Assembly (NCBI GenBank): GCA_032718475.1
Contig: JAUCBJ010007348.1
Span: 1 to 64,000, forward strand
Direction of reading: 5' to 3'
DNA from: Nemertoderma westbladi
Taxonomy: Eukaryota > Xenacoelomorpha > Nemertodermatida > Nemertodermatidae
DNA length: 64,000 nucleotides
Of this stretch, positions 53,331 to 63,809 are shown one piece after another (the first letter of the stretch is position 1; every line of letters begins with the position of its first letter). The translations under genes were made by a program, and so were the position numbers. Below the pieces are notes generated by a model, which ran no database searches, was not told the DNA's origin, and saw nothing but the letters and a program-made list of their open reading frames with translations.

Positions 53331-54119
53331 TTGAGCATTTTATTTAGAATTATGGAACAATATTGCAGTGCATGGGTTACAACAGTGCAAGTGCAAGTGA
53401 ATGGCATTATGTAATACACCTTGGGTACCCATTTGTAAAAGCCTTTGCTGAATTGCCCCGTTATTTTTATTATCTTTTACATTAAAATACTCTGTAGTTG
53501 ATTTAATAGGTGTAAGAAGCCGTATTATTGCTGTATCGGTGTTTTTTAGAGGATCTAAGACCTATTTCCTCCGTATGTGTACTGTGAAAGGCATAGTTGA
53601 TGATTCTATGGCAATTCCATGACGCAAAGGGTGATAGCTACTCTTGAACAGTAGTTACTATGACTACGGTTAACAGCTGATATTCATATGTGTTGATTTT
53701 CTTTGTTCTACGGCGTCTCTCAGTTCAGTCAGCCAATCAGAGCATTTTTATGGCTCTTGTAGAGAAATTTCCTAGAAATCACGTAATGCTTTATGTGCAG
53801 TGTTTACATTCGGTCCTAAGCCAGGAGAGAGCGGCTTGGAAATATTTTTGTGCCTTTCTGTTTTAGCCTAACACTAGTAGGCTTAATTATAAGGACATAC
53901 AGTCGGGGTCTCAAAGTGCATCTGTTCTTTGAGATTTTCTCAAAGAACTAAAAGTGTCTCAAATTTCTAAAAGTGGTCCAAGAAAATGACAAAGTGTCCT
54001 CAAAGATTTCAAAGTAGAACTGTCAGTCATTTCATACAGTCCTGCCTGAAGCTGGCTATGGTATGGGGTATATTGACTTGGACTAAAGGGTAAAATATAA
54101 GTAATAAAAATCTCTATGA

Positions 54120-54490
54120 AACAATAAAGATGCCTCCAAAAATTACTGCAGTAATAAATATTTGTTACTGAAAGTAAGAATTAAACTTACTGCAGTAATA
54201 AAAAATTGTATTTTTCTGCAGTAACAAATAATTTGTTACTGCAGTAGAAATTTTTATTCAATTATTTATTAATATTGATTACTGCAGTATAAATTTTTAT
54301 TCAATTATTTATTAATATTGATTACTGCAGTATAAATTTTTATTCAATTATTTATTAATTTATTAATATTGATTATTGCAGTAATAAATATTTGTTACTG
54401 CCGTAATAAATATTTGTTACTGCAGTAATAAATATTTGTTACTGCAGTAATTGTTATATGTTACTGCAGTAACTAATATTTAATACAGCA
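54120..54490. repeat. CTGCAGTAA palindromic tandem repeat
   Basis: TTACTGCAGTAATAAATATT units and their variants recur about a dozen times, with three copies of a longer TATAAATTTTTATTCAATTA module. It lies inside the Tc1/mariner-like element. Confidence 0.8.
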
Positions 54491-55249
54491 GTATTTTTTG
54501 TAGGTATTTTTATTGTTTTATAGAGGATTTTATTAATTTATATTTGGACTGTTTAGAGACGCCATAATTGCGGGCTATCGGAATGTGTTGGTATTTGTGT
54601 CATAGACAGTTTGTCTGTTGCCCTATCTATATTAATGTATAGTGCTAAAACTGTACTGTTTAAATTTGTTTAGCCCACGTGAACGCCGAATACCTTTACC
54701 AATGCATTTCAATGGTCAACCAGCCATACTTTGCCGCACTGTAAATTGTGTTATGCGGGCAACAAAGTGATACTTGTGATATTGAGTAATATCACCACAA
54801 AGTAAAGAATAACGATAGAGGCAGGAATAAAGATAAATGATTCAAGCGCACTAATTGGCTGTTCCCATAGATGTTTTAGGCATTGTTGGAGCGCAATGCA
54901 TACGGTCAGAGCGACCGCCCAGTCTGCCTAAATCTATTATGTAATCAAATGGTACCACAAGCCAAGCAAAGCATGTGACAGTTCTTTCCGACTCTGCACC
55001 TGTTTGTTTGAAGGTCGCCGTCCGTGGGTCGCTACTCGCTAGCTGTGATTGATAGTTTAAACTGGGTGGCGCTTTGCCAGAAGGCAGTACACATCAATTG
55101 AATATGAGGCAAACATTTAAAATATGCTCAAATATAAACGCCAGAAGATTGTAGCCGTTCTATCGTACTTGAAAGTCGAAAGCCTTTCTTAGTTTTTAAG
55201 AAGGAATTCTCGCGCTCTCGTCAACATAGTTATCATATTAATTAAAAAA

Positions 55250-55375
55250 CAGTTAAGGTAGTACGGTTTGACCTGAGGTGACAAATGAAATGAATAACAA
55301 ATGTTATTACAAGCTTTCTCCCAACAGGGCTTCTTCAGGTCATTATAATGAAACTGCGTACACAGAGAAACTGCA
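55250..55375 (+). repeat. Dispersed repeat, mate at 33085-33200
   Basis: CAGTTAAGGTAGTACGG, TTGACCTGAGGTGACAAATG and TTACAAGCTTTCTCCCAACA match the 33-kb copy. It is carried inside the Tc1/mariner-like element. Confidence 0.7.
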
Positions 55376-56759
55376 GTGCAGTTTCTCTTATATTAATTGT
55401 TAATCTGATATTGTATTATGTTATTAAAATAATCAATCTTGTCAAGCATTAATCTTGTTTCACTAATTATGTTTCATGTATTATTTGAATGAATGTTTTT
55501 TAGAAAGACTTTCGGGTGCCGTAAATTCAATTTGTACTTGCGACCGAAAACCCATCCCGTAATGACCTCAGGAACCTCAATTTGATAAATTAATGGGAAT
55601 ATAGCTTCTATGCAACAACTGGTCAGCACACAAGTATCACTTTGTTGCCCGCATAATATTGTACCCCGAGAATGCCTCTGCCTCTCAGTTAACTTACCAC
55701 GAGCTGTCAATCAGGAATACCTCGGAGTTTATTTTCTCAAAGAATTAAAAGTGCCGCAAACTACCTCAAAGTGACATTTCTCAAAGAATTCAAAGAATTA
55801 AAAGTGCCTAAAAGCAGGAAATCACTTTGAGATTCCCAACTAAAAGTGTCTACAAGAATTCAAAGCGGCCGTTGGGAGTAATGTAATGACTTTTAGACAC
55901 TTTTAGAAAAACTTTGAGAAAATCTCAAAGAACAGATGCACTTTGAGACCCCGACTGTATATCCGTTATCAACACTTAATATCTTACTGACACTGCATAC
56001 TGTGTAACACTGTGCATACTTTATAATGTTATACTGCTATTTACTGTCGGTCCTTCAAAATATGGTTGATGAATTATTATATTTGGAATAACGATAAATA
56101 ACCCCGAAACCCAATATTCTTGATATACCGAAGGTAAGAGAGAAAGGTTATATATAACGATTGTGACTTATGTTAAAGTGGTTTAAAGTGAATCTAATGT
56201 TATTTGATAGACCCTACATGAGTCGGTCCGTGTTCCTTTTATATGTGACTAAAATCAGTGAAGATCGGCAGATTAGTGTGCAGTATTGTGCAGCATTGTG
56301 TATGAGTGAGACTGATAACGAAGCATTTCCTAAAGAATGCGCCATATATGTGAATTATAACTAAGCCATATCGTTGTGAGTAGTTTAAGTCATAACTCTG
56401 TTTATATAGATAGAGCGCCACGTCCTAAAGGAACTGTTAATATTCCCCGAAGGTGAATAATATTGTCAGAGATTATATAATACTGTCAGTCGAATAATAC
56501 ATTAGGCTTACATAGCAATAAGATTAAGCCGTCGAACCCAATCTCCCGGGTATATCCAGCGGGTGAATGATCGCGCACAGATTGGTTTCGACTAGTGTAG
56601 TGAATCAAATACTTGTCATAGGCTAAAAGTGATTTATTATCTAAAAGACATCCTAATTTGGCGGGTTAAACTGCCAAAGGTCTGAAAGCGCGAACAATAA
56701 CGGATATTGCTTCTTTATTGCAGTAAGCAATAAAGTTGAAAGTACCGGTCAACCGGTAA

Positions 56760-56892
56760 ACCTGAACGGTACATCTGTAGGTCAGTAGGCCCAACTGCCA
56801 GAACCGGTACTGCTGTAGGCCCGTAGGTCCAACTGCCAGAACCGGTACTTCTGTAAGTCCGTAGGCCCAACTGTCCTAACCGGTACTTCCAG
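56760..56892. repeat. ~48-bp tandem repeat (about 3 copies)
   Basis: CTGTAGGCCCGTAGG, CCAACTGCCAGAACCGGTAC recur three times. The surrounding 55958-56750 has no recognised feature. Confidence 0.75.
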
Positions 56893-57059
56893 TATAAGTA
56901 CATTAGTATTATTCGATTTGATTGTTGTATACCGGTAGGCTGTTTAAGAGATTAGGGACTGTACACCCCTTGTTTCTTTTAGAGCTTACTTATTTCTGTC
57001 AGTTTTATTTGTTTGTAGGCTAGTATTGAACAGAAGGCGTGTAAGCCTGATCAGATTGT

Positions 57060-57600
57060 ACAGACAATTTGTAGGTTGAACTGTTGTCTGATTGCTGTTA
57101 AGTCTGAACGGATTGCAGTGTGTGTAGATCATCTGTCCGATAAAGAACGGTTAGGAAGTAGGGGCAGCCAATGCTGTAAGGTAAACCCCCAACTAAAGAA
57201 TAAGTCGTACTACTGGGTTAGAACGCATACTACCTAATCATTTCGGAGTCTGCATGTCCTGTAGTTTATTTAGGCTTGAGAGTAGTCTGCCATCGTTTAG
57301 TCTGTACTTTGTTTGTGTAAGTCTGTACGGGTAGCGTATAATATTTATTTAGATAATTTGTAGGCTGGATAGTTGTCTGGCTGTTATTAGGTCTGAACGG
57401 ATTGCAGTGTGTATAGGGCCTCTGTCCGATAAAGAACGGTTAGGAAGTAGGGGCAGCCAATGCTGTAAGGTAAACCCCCAACTAAAGAATAAGTCGTACT
57501 ACTGGGTTAGAACGCATACTACCTAATCATTTCGGAGTCTGCATGTCCTGTAGTTTATTTAGGCTTGATAGTAGTCTGTCAGTGTTTGGTCTGCATTTTG
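57060..57600. repeat. 289-bp direct duplication upstream of the 749-aa ORF
   Basis: GTCTGAACGGATTGCAGTGT recurs at 57102 and 57391. The two copies share about 200 nearly identical bases, including AGTCGTACTACTGGGTTAGA. It could be leader or promoter sequence of the ORF; nothing more specific is seen between 57600 and 58430. Confidence 0.85.
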
Positions 57601-58439
57601 TTTGAGTGGTTTGTACGCGTAGCGTAATATTTATTATTCAGAGTTTATGCGATTATTCGCAACATTCATTCCCCAAGTTTGTTCCTACGATAATTGTGTT
57701 TGTTATACATACCGTTATAGTTAAACTAACCCCGGTACTACACGGGCTGCTTGGCGTAGGTAAAGACTGGTGATTTTGTGCACCGGTCACTCCAGCAGAT
57801 GCCGTGGTTCTTTTAGCTGTTCAAGTATATTTAACTACTGATTATATGTTGTACAAGTACTCGTACCTAATTTAGGGTTTAGTGTACAGTGCTTTCCGAA
57901 AGTAATTAGTGTAGGCATTATATTTGTGTTGTAAAGTGGTTGATAGGCACGCACGTTCGATTAGCTCTATTAACTTCTAGGTAGGAACACTCCGTGATAC
58001 ATAACGTAGTACCTATAGCGATACGGCTATAGGTCGTCAGGCGGTGGTATTTTCCTATCTGGACAACGCAGTGTATTTACTACTACGAATTATTTTCAAA
58101 TACCGCAGTACCCTGTCCGTTGTAATAACCAGATTTCTAACCCTTTGTTAGGCTGGTTTGTAGACTTCTTGTAAAATTACCCTGAAAATTCGTATTTTGT
58201 GTTTTTGTAAATTTTTGTGTTTATTTAGAGATTGTAATCTCACCCGAATTGTACGTAATTTGTAGTATTAAGTAACTTAGGTAAATTAGCATTATTTGTT
58301 TTAGTGTCCTATAAGTAACACTTCACTAAAAGCGCACCGCTTTGTGTAGTGATTACCCCCCAGAAATAATAACATTTATTTCAAATACTGACAAAACCCA
58401 TTAAAACGGGTATATATATATTATAAATCAAATCTAACG

Positions 58440-58845
58440 ATTTATAAATAGCAGGCCTACCATACAACCATCAGGTCTCAATATCAGTTGGATTACTGCT
58501 CAAATAACGGTAATAAAGTAAGTAAAGTAACCAAGTAACCCTAAAATTCAGAAATTCAATTATTTAAAATAATTGATATACCGGTATTTACGATAGGCCT
58601 ATTATCTTTATTTCTATAAATTTAGGCTGAAATTATACCGGTACTTGTAATTAATTCTAGTCCAGAATTATATATACTACAAACTGTAAGCTGTATACCG
58701 GTATTCCCGATAGGCCTATTATATATTTATATATATTTGTGCTAAAATTATACCGGTATTCTGTGATAAACCTAGTCTGTAATAATACTTATATAGTTAT
58801 ATATACTATAAGCATACCGGTATTCTAATATATTATATATATCAC
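58440..58845. repeat. ~125-bp degenerate repeat with ACCGGTA and TAGGCCTA words
   Basis: ATACCGGTATT...GATAGGCCTATTAT modules repeat three to four times just upstream of the ORF start. Confidence 0.6.
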
Positions 58846-58958
58846 GCTACACTGAGTAGCAGTATCGGTAATTAATTACTAGGCTAGCAGTTAATACTGA
58901 ATTACTAGACTTGCTTAGACTGTAATATAGCAGTAGGCATTCAACTGTATCCATAAAC

Positions 58959-61208
58959 ATGTCTGATACTAAGCAGAACCTGTCAGACAGTTTATTAGAT
59001 GTAACTATCTGCGACTCAGATAGAGGCGTAGAACCGTCTAGTCGTAAGTTCAGTTCACCTCCCACTGTGAGGAAGGTCATCCCTCCTGTAGTAATAACAG
59101 AACCTAGGCTAGTCCAACATCGTAGGTCTATCATAGGCACTCGAGCTCAGGTCAAGCGGGACCAAGAAGCAGCAGAACAGCAACAACCCGCGAGCCAAGA
59201 ACTTACTTCTCAACGGCCCGACAGCTCCAGTAGTGAAGATACTGTAGAACTGACACCCGAGCGCGGAGCAAAGATGACGGATGCGGTTTATTCGGATCCC
59301 CTTCTCATCCTTCCTGCAGCCGTACTTACTAGGTTATTGATCGCTGTGGAAGAACACCAGATCGACTGGGCGAGAAGTAAGCGCTCAACTAAAGATAGTT
59401 ATGCGGGATACACAAGGGAAGAACTGAAGTCCATGGTCGAGTCGCAATGGAACTTCCCCGGACCCGGACTCCCGTTTGATTTATCAGAAGCTGCCTGGGA
59501 AGACATACACCGGATGGGAGTAGCCAAGGAAACCATCGATCCAGCTGTGTGGAAGAGGTCCGCAGCCGGATACGCACAGGGATTCTTCAGCTCTATGGAG
59601 CGAGTAAAAGGACAACTGTTTCAACAACCACAAGGACCTCAAGAGCAGGGACAACTGCTTTATCAAGTTAGAGAAAGAATTCTGCGAATCAGGCTAATCT
59701 TATCAGCCTTTGAGGAGGCTTCTAAACGAAGACAAGACACGTCGTTGCAAGTTGCCGTAAAAACTTGGTTTCAACGGGTGAGTCTCCAGGTTCAAGGAAC
59801 AGCTCAGTGGAAAGCTCAGCTGGAGGAGCGATCAACCCATGGAGAATCAACAGACGCTACTTTTTCCCAAGTGGAAAGTGAAGCGACGGCAGAGAAACCG
59901 CATAAGAGGGATGCCATTGACATCTATCTGTCAGACTATCAACGTTTTTTAGGTGATGACGAGTTGAGGAGAAGGTTAGAGGGACTTAGCCCTAATAGTG
60001 AAGGAACCAAGCTTGTGTTGGATGCCATCGATGTGGAAATGAGGGCTGCGAATCAGGCTAAATTCGATGAACAACTCCGCATCACACGAGTCCAAGAAGA
60101 ACAAGTAAAGAAAAAACGTATAGAAGACAGAAAGAAAGCAGCAGTGGTAGCTGCAGAAGCAGAAAGAAAGGCGGCAGCGGCCAAGGCAAAAGCGGCAGAG
60201 GCAGCGGCCAAGGCAAAAGCGGCAGAGGCAGCGGCCAAGGCAAAAGCGGCAGAGGCAGCGGCAGAGGCAAAGGCGGCAGAGGCAGCGGCAGAGGCAGCGG
60301 CAGAGGCAGCGGCAGAGGCAAAAGTGGCAGAAGCAGAACGGAAAGCGGCTGAAGAAACCACCCAATTAGAATTGGAAAACATTCAGGAGAATCAAGACTG
60401 CATAAATAAACAGTTAGCAGCTAGTAATATGCAGATGATGAATCGATCTACTCCCAAAAGACAGGGATATACATCATCTGAGGAAGGCGATACCACCGAT
60501 ACTGAAGGCAAAGGAAATAGATCTCGTCTAAGCAGACGTAAAAGAACATTCCACCGTCAGAAATTGCCTGATTTGCCTCCAGCTGTTAGAAGGCAACTAA
60601 ATAACACCAACTTAGGTAGTACAGAGCCCACAGACCAAATAATTAAAATAGAAAGACTCCCTACTATAGTAGATGAGCCTGAAATAATTAGGCCTGTTCT
60701 TGAAATCACCCCTTCGGTGATAGACACACCTGTGCTCCCTGAAACTACCTCTAAATTCCCTCTGCATAGCACTAAGCTACCTGTGCCCCGTAGAACTGCC
60801 CAGGAGACAGTTCAGGTCCTGGACCCCGAGCGAAATATTCCTGATTTGTCGCCCGTGGTCCGTCGTCCGCCCGCTACAACGTTGGCGACTCCCGCTTCGG
60901 CGGTCGAATGGGTGGATGAGAGACGGCGGGGGATGGATCTCCTGCTCGGGCAGATGCAGGAGACGGTTCAGCAATTCAAGGGCACAGTAAGGGAAAGTAG
61001 GCTTGAGTTGCAAGAAGTGCAGCAAAGTATCGCGCTAGAACGCGATAAATTAGTAAACACACAAAGGGGTATACCACCACCCCCTGTAACAATGTGTCAA
61101 CCTGTTAGGTCTGAAGTATCTCATGCGCAAGGTGTGGAGCCTACATGCATATATACTGCTAGCGAAGTAGAAACTCCTATAGTGAACCCTATTAAGGGTA
61201 ATTATTAG
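58959..61208 (+). CDS. Intact 749-aa ORF of unknown family inside the TU-like element
   Basis: Single exon, no introns. Seen: a low-complexity acidic N-terminus (1-105); a compact helical region (about 107-300) with LLILPAAVLTRLLIAVEEHQ and YTREELKSMVESQWNFPGPG; a second helical block (318-375); a Lys/Ala/Glu coiled coil (376-470) with AKAAEAA repeats encoded by 27-bp units; a basic patch SRLSRRKRTFHRQK; paired motifs LPDLPPAVRRQ (536) and IPDLSPVVRRP (628); and a C-terminal helix (645-700). No zinc knuckle, protease, RT or DDE signature. The layout (globular helical part plus long coiled coil) recalls gag-like ORF1 proteins, including the BEL ORF1 here, but I see no sequence identity. Host gene, captured gag or element protein are all possible. 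Confidence 0.7.
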   Translation: MSDTKQNLSDSLLDVTICDSDRGVEPSSRKFSSPPTVRKVIPPVVITEPRLVQHRRSIIGTRAQVKRDQEAAEQQQPASQELTSQRPDSSSSEDTVELTPERGAKMTDAVYSDPLLILPAAVLTRLLIAVEEHQIDWARSKRSTKDSYAGYTREELKSMVESQWNFPGPGLPFDLSEAAWEDIHRMGVAKETIDPAVWKRSAAGYAQGFFSSMERVKGQLFQQPQGPQEQGQLLYQVRERILRIRLILSAFEEASKRRQDTSLQVAVKTWFQRVSLQVQGTAQWKAQLEERSTHGESTDATFSQVESEATAEKPHKRDAIDIYLSDYQRFLGDDELRRRLEGLSPNSEGTKLVLDAIDVEMRAANQAKFDEQLRITRVQEEQVKKKRIEDRKKAAVVAAEAERKAAAAKAKAAEAAAKAKAAEAAAKAKAAEAAAEAKAAEAAAEAAAEAAAEAKVAEAERKAAEETTQLELENIQENQDCINKQLAASNMQMMNRSTPKRQGYTSSEEGDTTDTEGKGNRSRLSRRKRTFHRQKLPDLPPAVRRQLNNTNLGSTEPTDQIIKIERLPTIVDEPEIIRPVLEITPSVIDTPVLPETTSKFPLHSTKLPVPRRTAQETVQVLDPERNIPDLSPVVRRPPATTLATPASAVEWVDERRRGMDLLLGQMQETVQQFKGTVRESRLELQEVQQSIALERDKLVNTQRGIPPPPVTMCQPVRSEVSHAQGVEPTCIYTASEVETPIVNPIKGNY
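60175..60330. repeat. 27-bp coding repeat (AKAAEAA)
   Basis: GCGGCAGAGGCAGCGGCCAA units encode the alanine-rich coiled coil of the 749-aa ORF, shrinking to 12-bp units at the 3' side. Confidence 0.85.
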
Positions 61209-61489
61209 GGTAGGTCGATTTTTACTTTTTTTGGATATCTAGATTTTCTCATTGATAAAAAGTGGCCTTGGGTCCTAAAACTTTGTAGAAACGAAATTTT
61301 AACTCCTAAAAATCATGTTTGACCCCTGCACTGGACGTCGTCCAGTTCCCGCCCTAGCCGCTAGTGAGTCATATTCCCAATTATTGTGATGATCAACTTC
61401 TAGTATTCCTACCGCATTGATATTATGCTCATTAGAACCGCAATGACCGATTTAGTTGGTGTAAACACCTTCAAAACAAGATGACACAA
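61209..61489. other. 3' flank of the 749-aa ORF
   Basis: No continuation of the ORF, no pol-like sequence. The inverted terminal array begins shortly after. Confidence 0.5.
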
Positions 61490-61717
61490 GAAGAGATGAA
61501 CTCTCGATATTATCGTTATTTTTCAACACTCGATATTTTTACTCTGGATATTTTTCAACACTCGATATTTTTACTCTCGATATTTTTACCCTCGATATTT
61601 TTACTCTCGATATTTTTTGAACTCTCGATATTATCGTCATTTTTTAACACTCGATGTTTTTACTCGCGTTATTTTTACTCTCGATTTTTTAATGTCTCGA
61701 TATTTTTCAACATAACC
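61490..61717. repeat. Right terminal tandem array, inverted relative to 52064-53330
   Basis: TCAACACTCGATATTTTTAC and CTCTCGATATTTTTAC units, the reverse complement of the left array; about 14 units. Confidence 0.9.
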
Positions 61718-61725
61718 ATACGAAC
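61718..61725. repeat. Right 8-bp target duplication of the TU-like element
   Basis: ATACGAAC, identical to 52048-52055. Confidence 0.6.
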
Positions 61726-61931
61726 ACTTATAAACACGAAATTTATTAACACGAAAACTATAAAATATACTTAATGAATACTATAAGCAATTAATAATCC
61801 CTACACATACGTGGATACGTACGGCATACGTTGAAAAGTAAAACCCTGCCTGCTACTACTACTACTAGGTCGAGCGAACTCGGACATTTGCCTCTGCCTG
61901 CTAAGAAGGCACTTACAATTCATACAATATT

Positions 61932-61977
61932 GGTGGCCATACCACCCCGCCGTGGGGTGTTATGGATGGCCACCACA
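61932..61977. other. Short perfect-stem hairpin
   Basis: GGTGGCCAT pairs with ATGGCCACC, and CACCCC with GGGGTG, around a GCCGT loop, with one small bulge. It is too short for a typical microRNA precursor. Function unknown. Confidence 0.5.
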
Positions 61978-62045
61978 GTTGGCCAGTCAGCCAGATTGGC
62001 CACAGTCAGCTTAGTTGTTCACGTGCTGCTCGAAGTCCCAGAATA

Positions 62046-62905
62046 CTACTACTAGGATCGGCATGCTGCATTGCAGCTGCATTTTTAAGAATGCTGTGCC
62101 GGCTTATCGACAAAATTGCACCGCCACAACTCCCTATCACCCATGACATTTGCTAGATCATCCGCGTCTTCAAGGCCAGTGTCCTTTAAGATGCGTCTCA
62201 AGAAAGTCATGGGCTGTCCACCATGCTTATTCACTCCATGAGGCTGCCAAAGTACAAGATTATGCACTGGCTGGTCCTCACGGCGAAAGCAATGTCCTGC
62301 AAAGCGGAGGCGATTTCTCTCAAGCTTGGGGGAACCAATGAGACACCTCCAATGTTATATAGTGTCTCGTGGAGATGTGTGCATTGTACTTGACACAATG
62401 AACCCGGCGTAGCATTCTTGTGAATGTGCAATCCAGAGATTTGGTGTCCTCAGCAGTTAGAGCCCAGCATGGACTCCCATAGAGGAGTACTGGAATTACT
62501 GCTGCTCTAAATAATCGGACCTTAATTTTCCGATTAATTCTCGGTGACTTCCAAATCCTGGAAAGCCTATTCAAGGCTGCCCATGCCTTTCCCTTACGTA
62601 TTCGAAGGTCCTCACCTGACTTCCGGATCCATGATCCCAGGTAACAGAAGTCATCCACATGCTCAAGCATACCATCTTTTGAGCTTATGCTCATCCGATC
62701 AGAGCAGACTTGCTGAGGACTTTCAAAGTTAACTGTCAAAATTCTGGTCTTTCTGGAGTTAATAAAAAGACCAACACTAGAAGCAGCATGTTCTAATGAG
62801 CTGAGGAGCCGTTGGGATCCCTCTAGTGATTCTGAGAGTACTCCTAACTGCCTAAGTCATCAGCATAGTCTACACCTGCTAGATCAGTTAGGTACTTGGC
62901 AGGAT
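62046..62905 (-). mobile_element. RTE-like LINE 3' fragment
   Basis: Closely similar to 20980-21815 of the larger copy, including the 3' end. It encodes the RT C-terminus ([20 protein letters not shown]) with small indels that break the frame near 62330 and 62700. It keeps the undamaged C-terminal end [17 protein letters not shown] that the 21-kb copy has lost. Confidence 0.9.
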
Positions 62906-63790
62906 TTTGATAACGGATTTAGTTTAGTTTAGTTTAGTTTAATTACGCCAGTATCAATAAAAATATGTGTCAAAAAGTCAAACATACAAACACAAATGAC
63001 AGAAATAAAGATAATCCATGATTAGGACAAAATTACAGTAAAATTAAATTTCAATATGAAGGTAATTTACGTACGTACTGTAATGTAATATATACACGTT
63101 CTGTTATACAGTCTGCATTGCACCAAGATTATACATATTATTCAGATATTATAAACAATTGGTTTTTCGCAATGGCTGGCAAGTTACGCAGTTGCGTTTT
63201 AGGGCGGGAATAAAATATAAATAAAAATAGATTAATTAATTAAAGATACAATTCGATAAAATATAAATAAAAAATAGATTAATTAATTAAAGATAAAATT
63301 TGATAAAAAAAATAAATATTAAGTCAAGACAAGAAATATATTCCTCGAACCAGCCACATATGTAATGTAATCATTAAATTTACAGTATATTTCTAAATTC
63401 ATTGCAGTATTCGAAGATTCTGCCAAGTTACGCAATATGCATTTTATGGATGAGTGAGTTAAACCGATAAGAAATAATTTATTCTGATTCAATGAATTAC
63501 ATTTTAGTCTTACCGTCTTACTCTATTCATGTATTCAATGTTAAAACAGATTTGAATTTACCGCCAATATATAGGTGGCAGATCTTATCTGCCACCCTAT
63601 AGCTTTCCAGTACAAATTACATGTCTTTCAATCACTTGAATTTCCCGCGCTATGGAGCAGGGGTGGCACCTTTTAGGGACTTTGTGGTTAGATAGTGTAT
63701 GTGTGAAATTTGAGACAAATCTGTCCAAAAATGGCCAATGGGGAAAGGTGTTTGTCACTGTGCCTCAAATGTGATAGAACCACTGGTACC
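62906..63790. other. AT-rich DNA with short simple repeats
   Basis: (TTTAG)n at 62921-62942 and two copies of AATAGATTAATTAATTAAAG (63225-63295). A hairpin GGTGGCAGAT/ATCTGCCACC lies at 63572-63595 between TATA words. No gene. Confidence 0.5.
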
Positions 63791-63809
63791 CCTATTGAAA
63801 AGTTTTACA

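Larger units (their letters stand above)
53900..55957. mobile_element. Tc1/mariner-like non-autonomous element (2058 bp)
   Basis: Terminal inverted repeats begin CAGTCGGGGTCTCAAAGT and are identical for about 46 bp. TA dinucleotides flank both ends (53898-53899 and 55958-55959). CAGT tips and a TA target are the Tc1/mariner pattern. Subterminal regions carry many CTCAAAG/AAAAGTG words. No transposase ORF is present. Confidence 0.85.
52056..61717. mobile_element. TU-like foldback transposon, 9.66 kb, 8-bp target duplication
   Basis: Both tips begin GG and contain TGAAAAATATCGAGAC at the same offset, followed colinearly by AATCGAGAGTAAAA and AACGNGAGTAAAAA words. Inward, each end is a tandem array of 15- and 17-bp units (GAGAGTAAAAATATC and GAGTGTTGAAAAATATC): 52064-53330 on the left and 61490-61710, inverted, on the right. 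ATACGAAC flanks both tips. Long inverted ends made of ~15-bp repeats with 8-bp target duplications are the plan I recall for sea-urchin TU foldback elements. Nested inside are a solo LTR and a Tc1/mariner-like element. The only long ORF is 58959-61208. No transposase is recognised, so mobilisation in trans or by that ORF is open. Confidence 0.68.

Noticed and set aside
52822-53419. Minus-strand ORFs rich in FYSRYFSTLDIF
   Set aside because: Translated tandem array of the TU-like terminus; the combined 32-bp unit and mixed spacing show no selection for protein.
60053-60382. Minus-strand Ala/Ser-rich and Leu/Pro-rich ORFs
   Set aside because: Shadows of the 27-bp repeats in the 749-aa ORF.
58959-61208. 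Assignment of the 749-aa protein as a TolA-like or bacterial contaminant because of AKAAEAA repeats
   Set aside because: The similarity is limited to low-complexity alanine/lysine coiled coil. Flanking repeats and base composition match the rest of this eukaryotic window.
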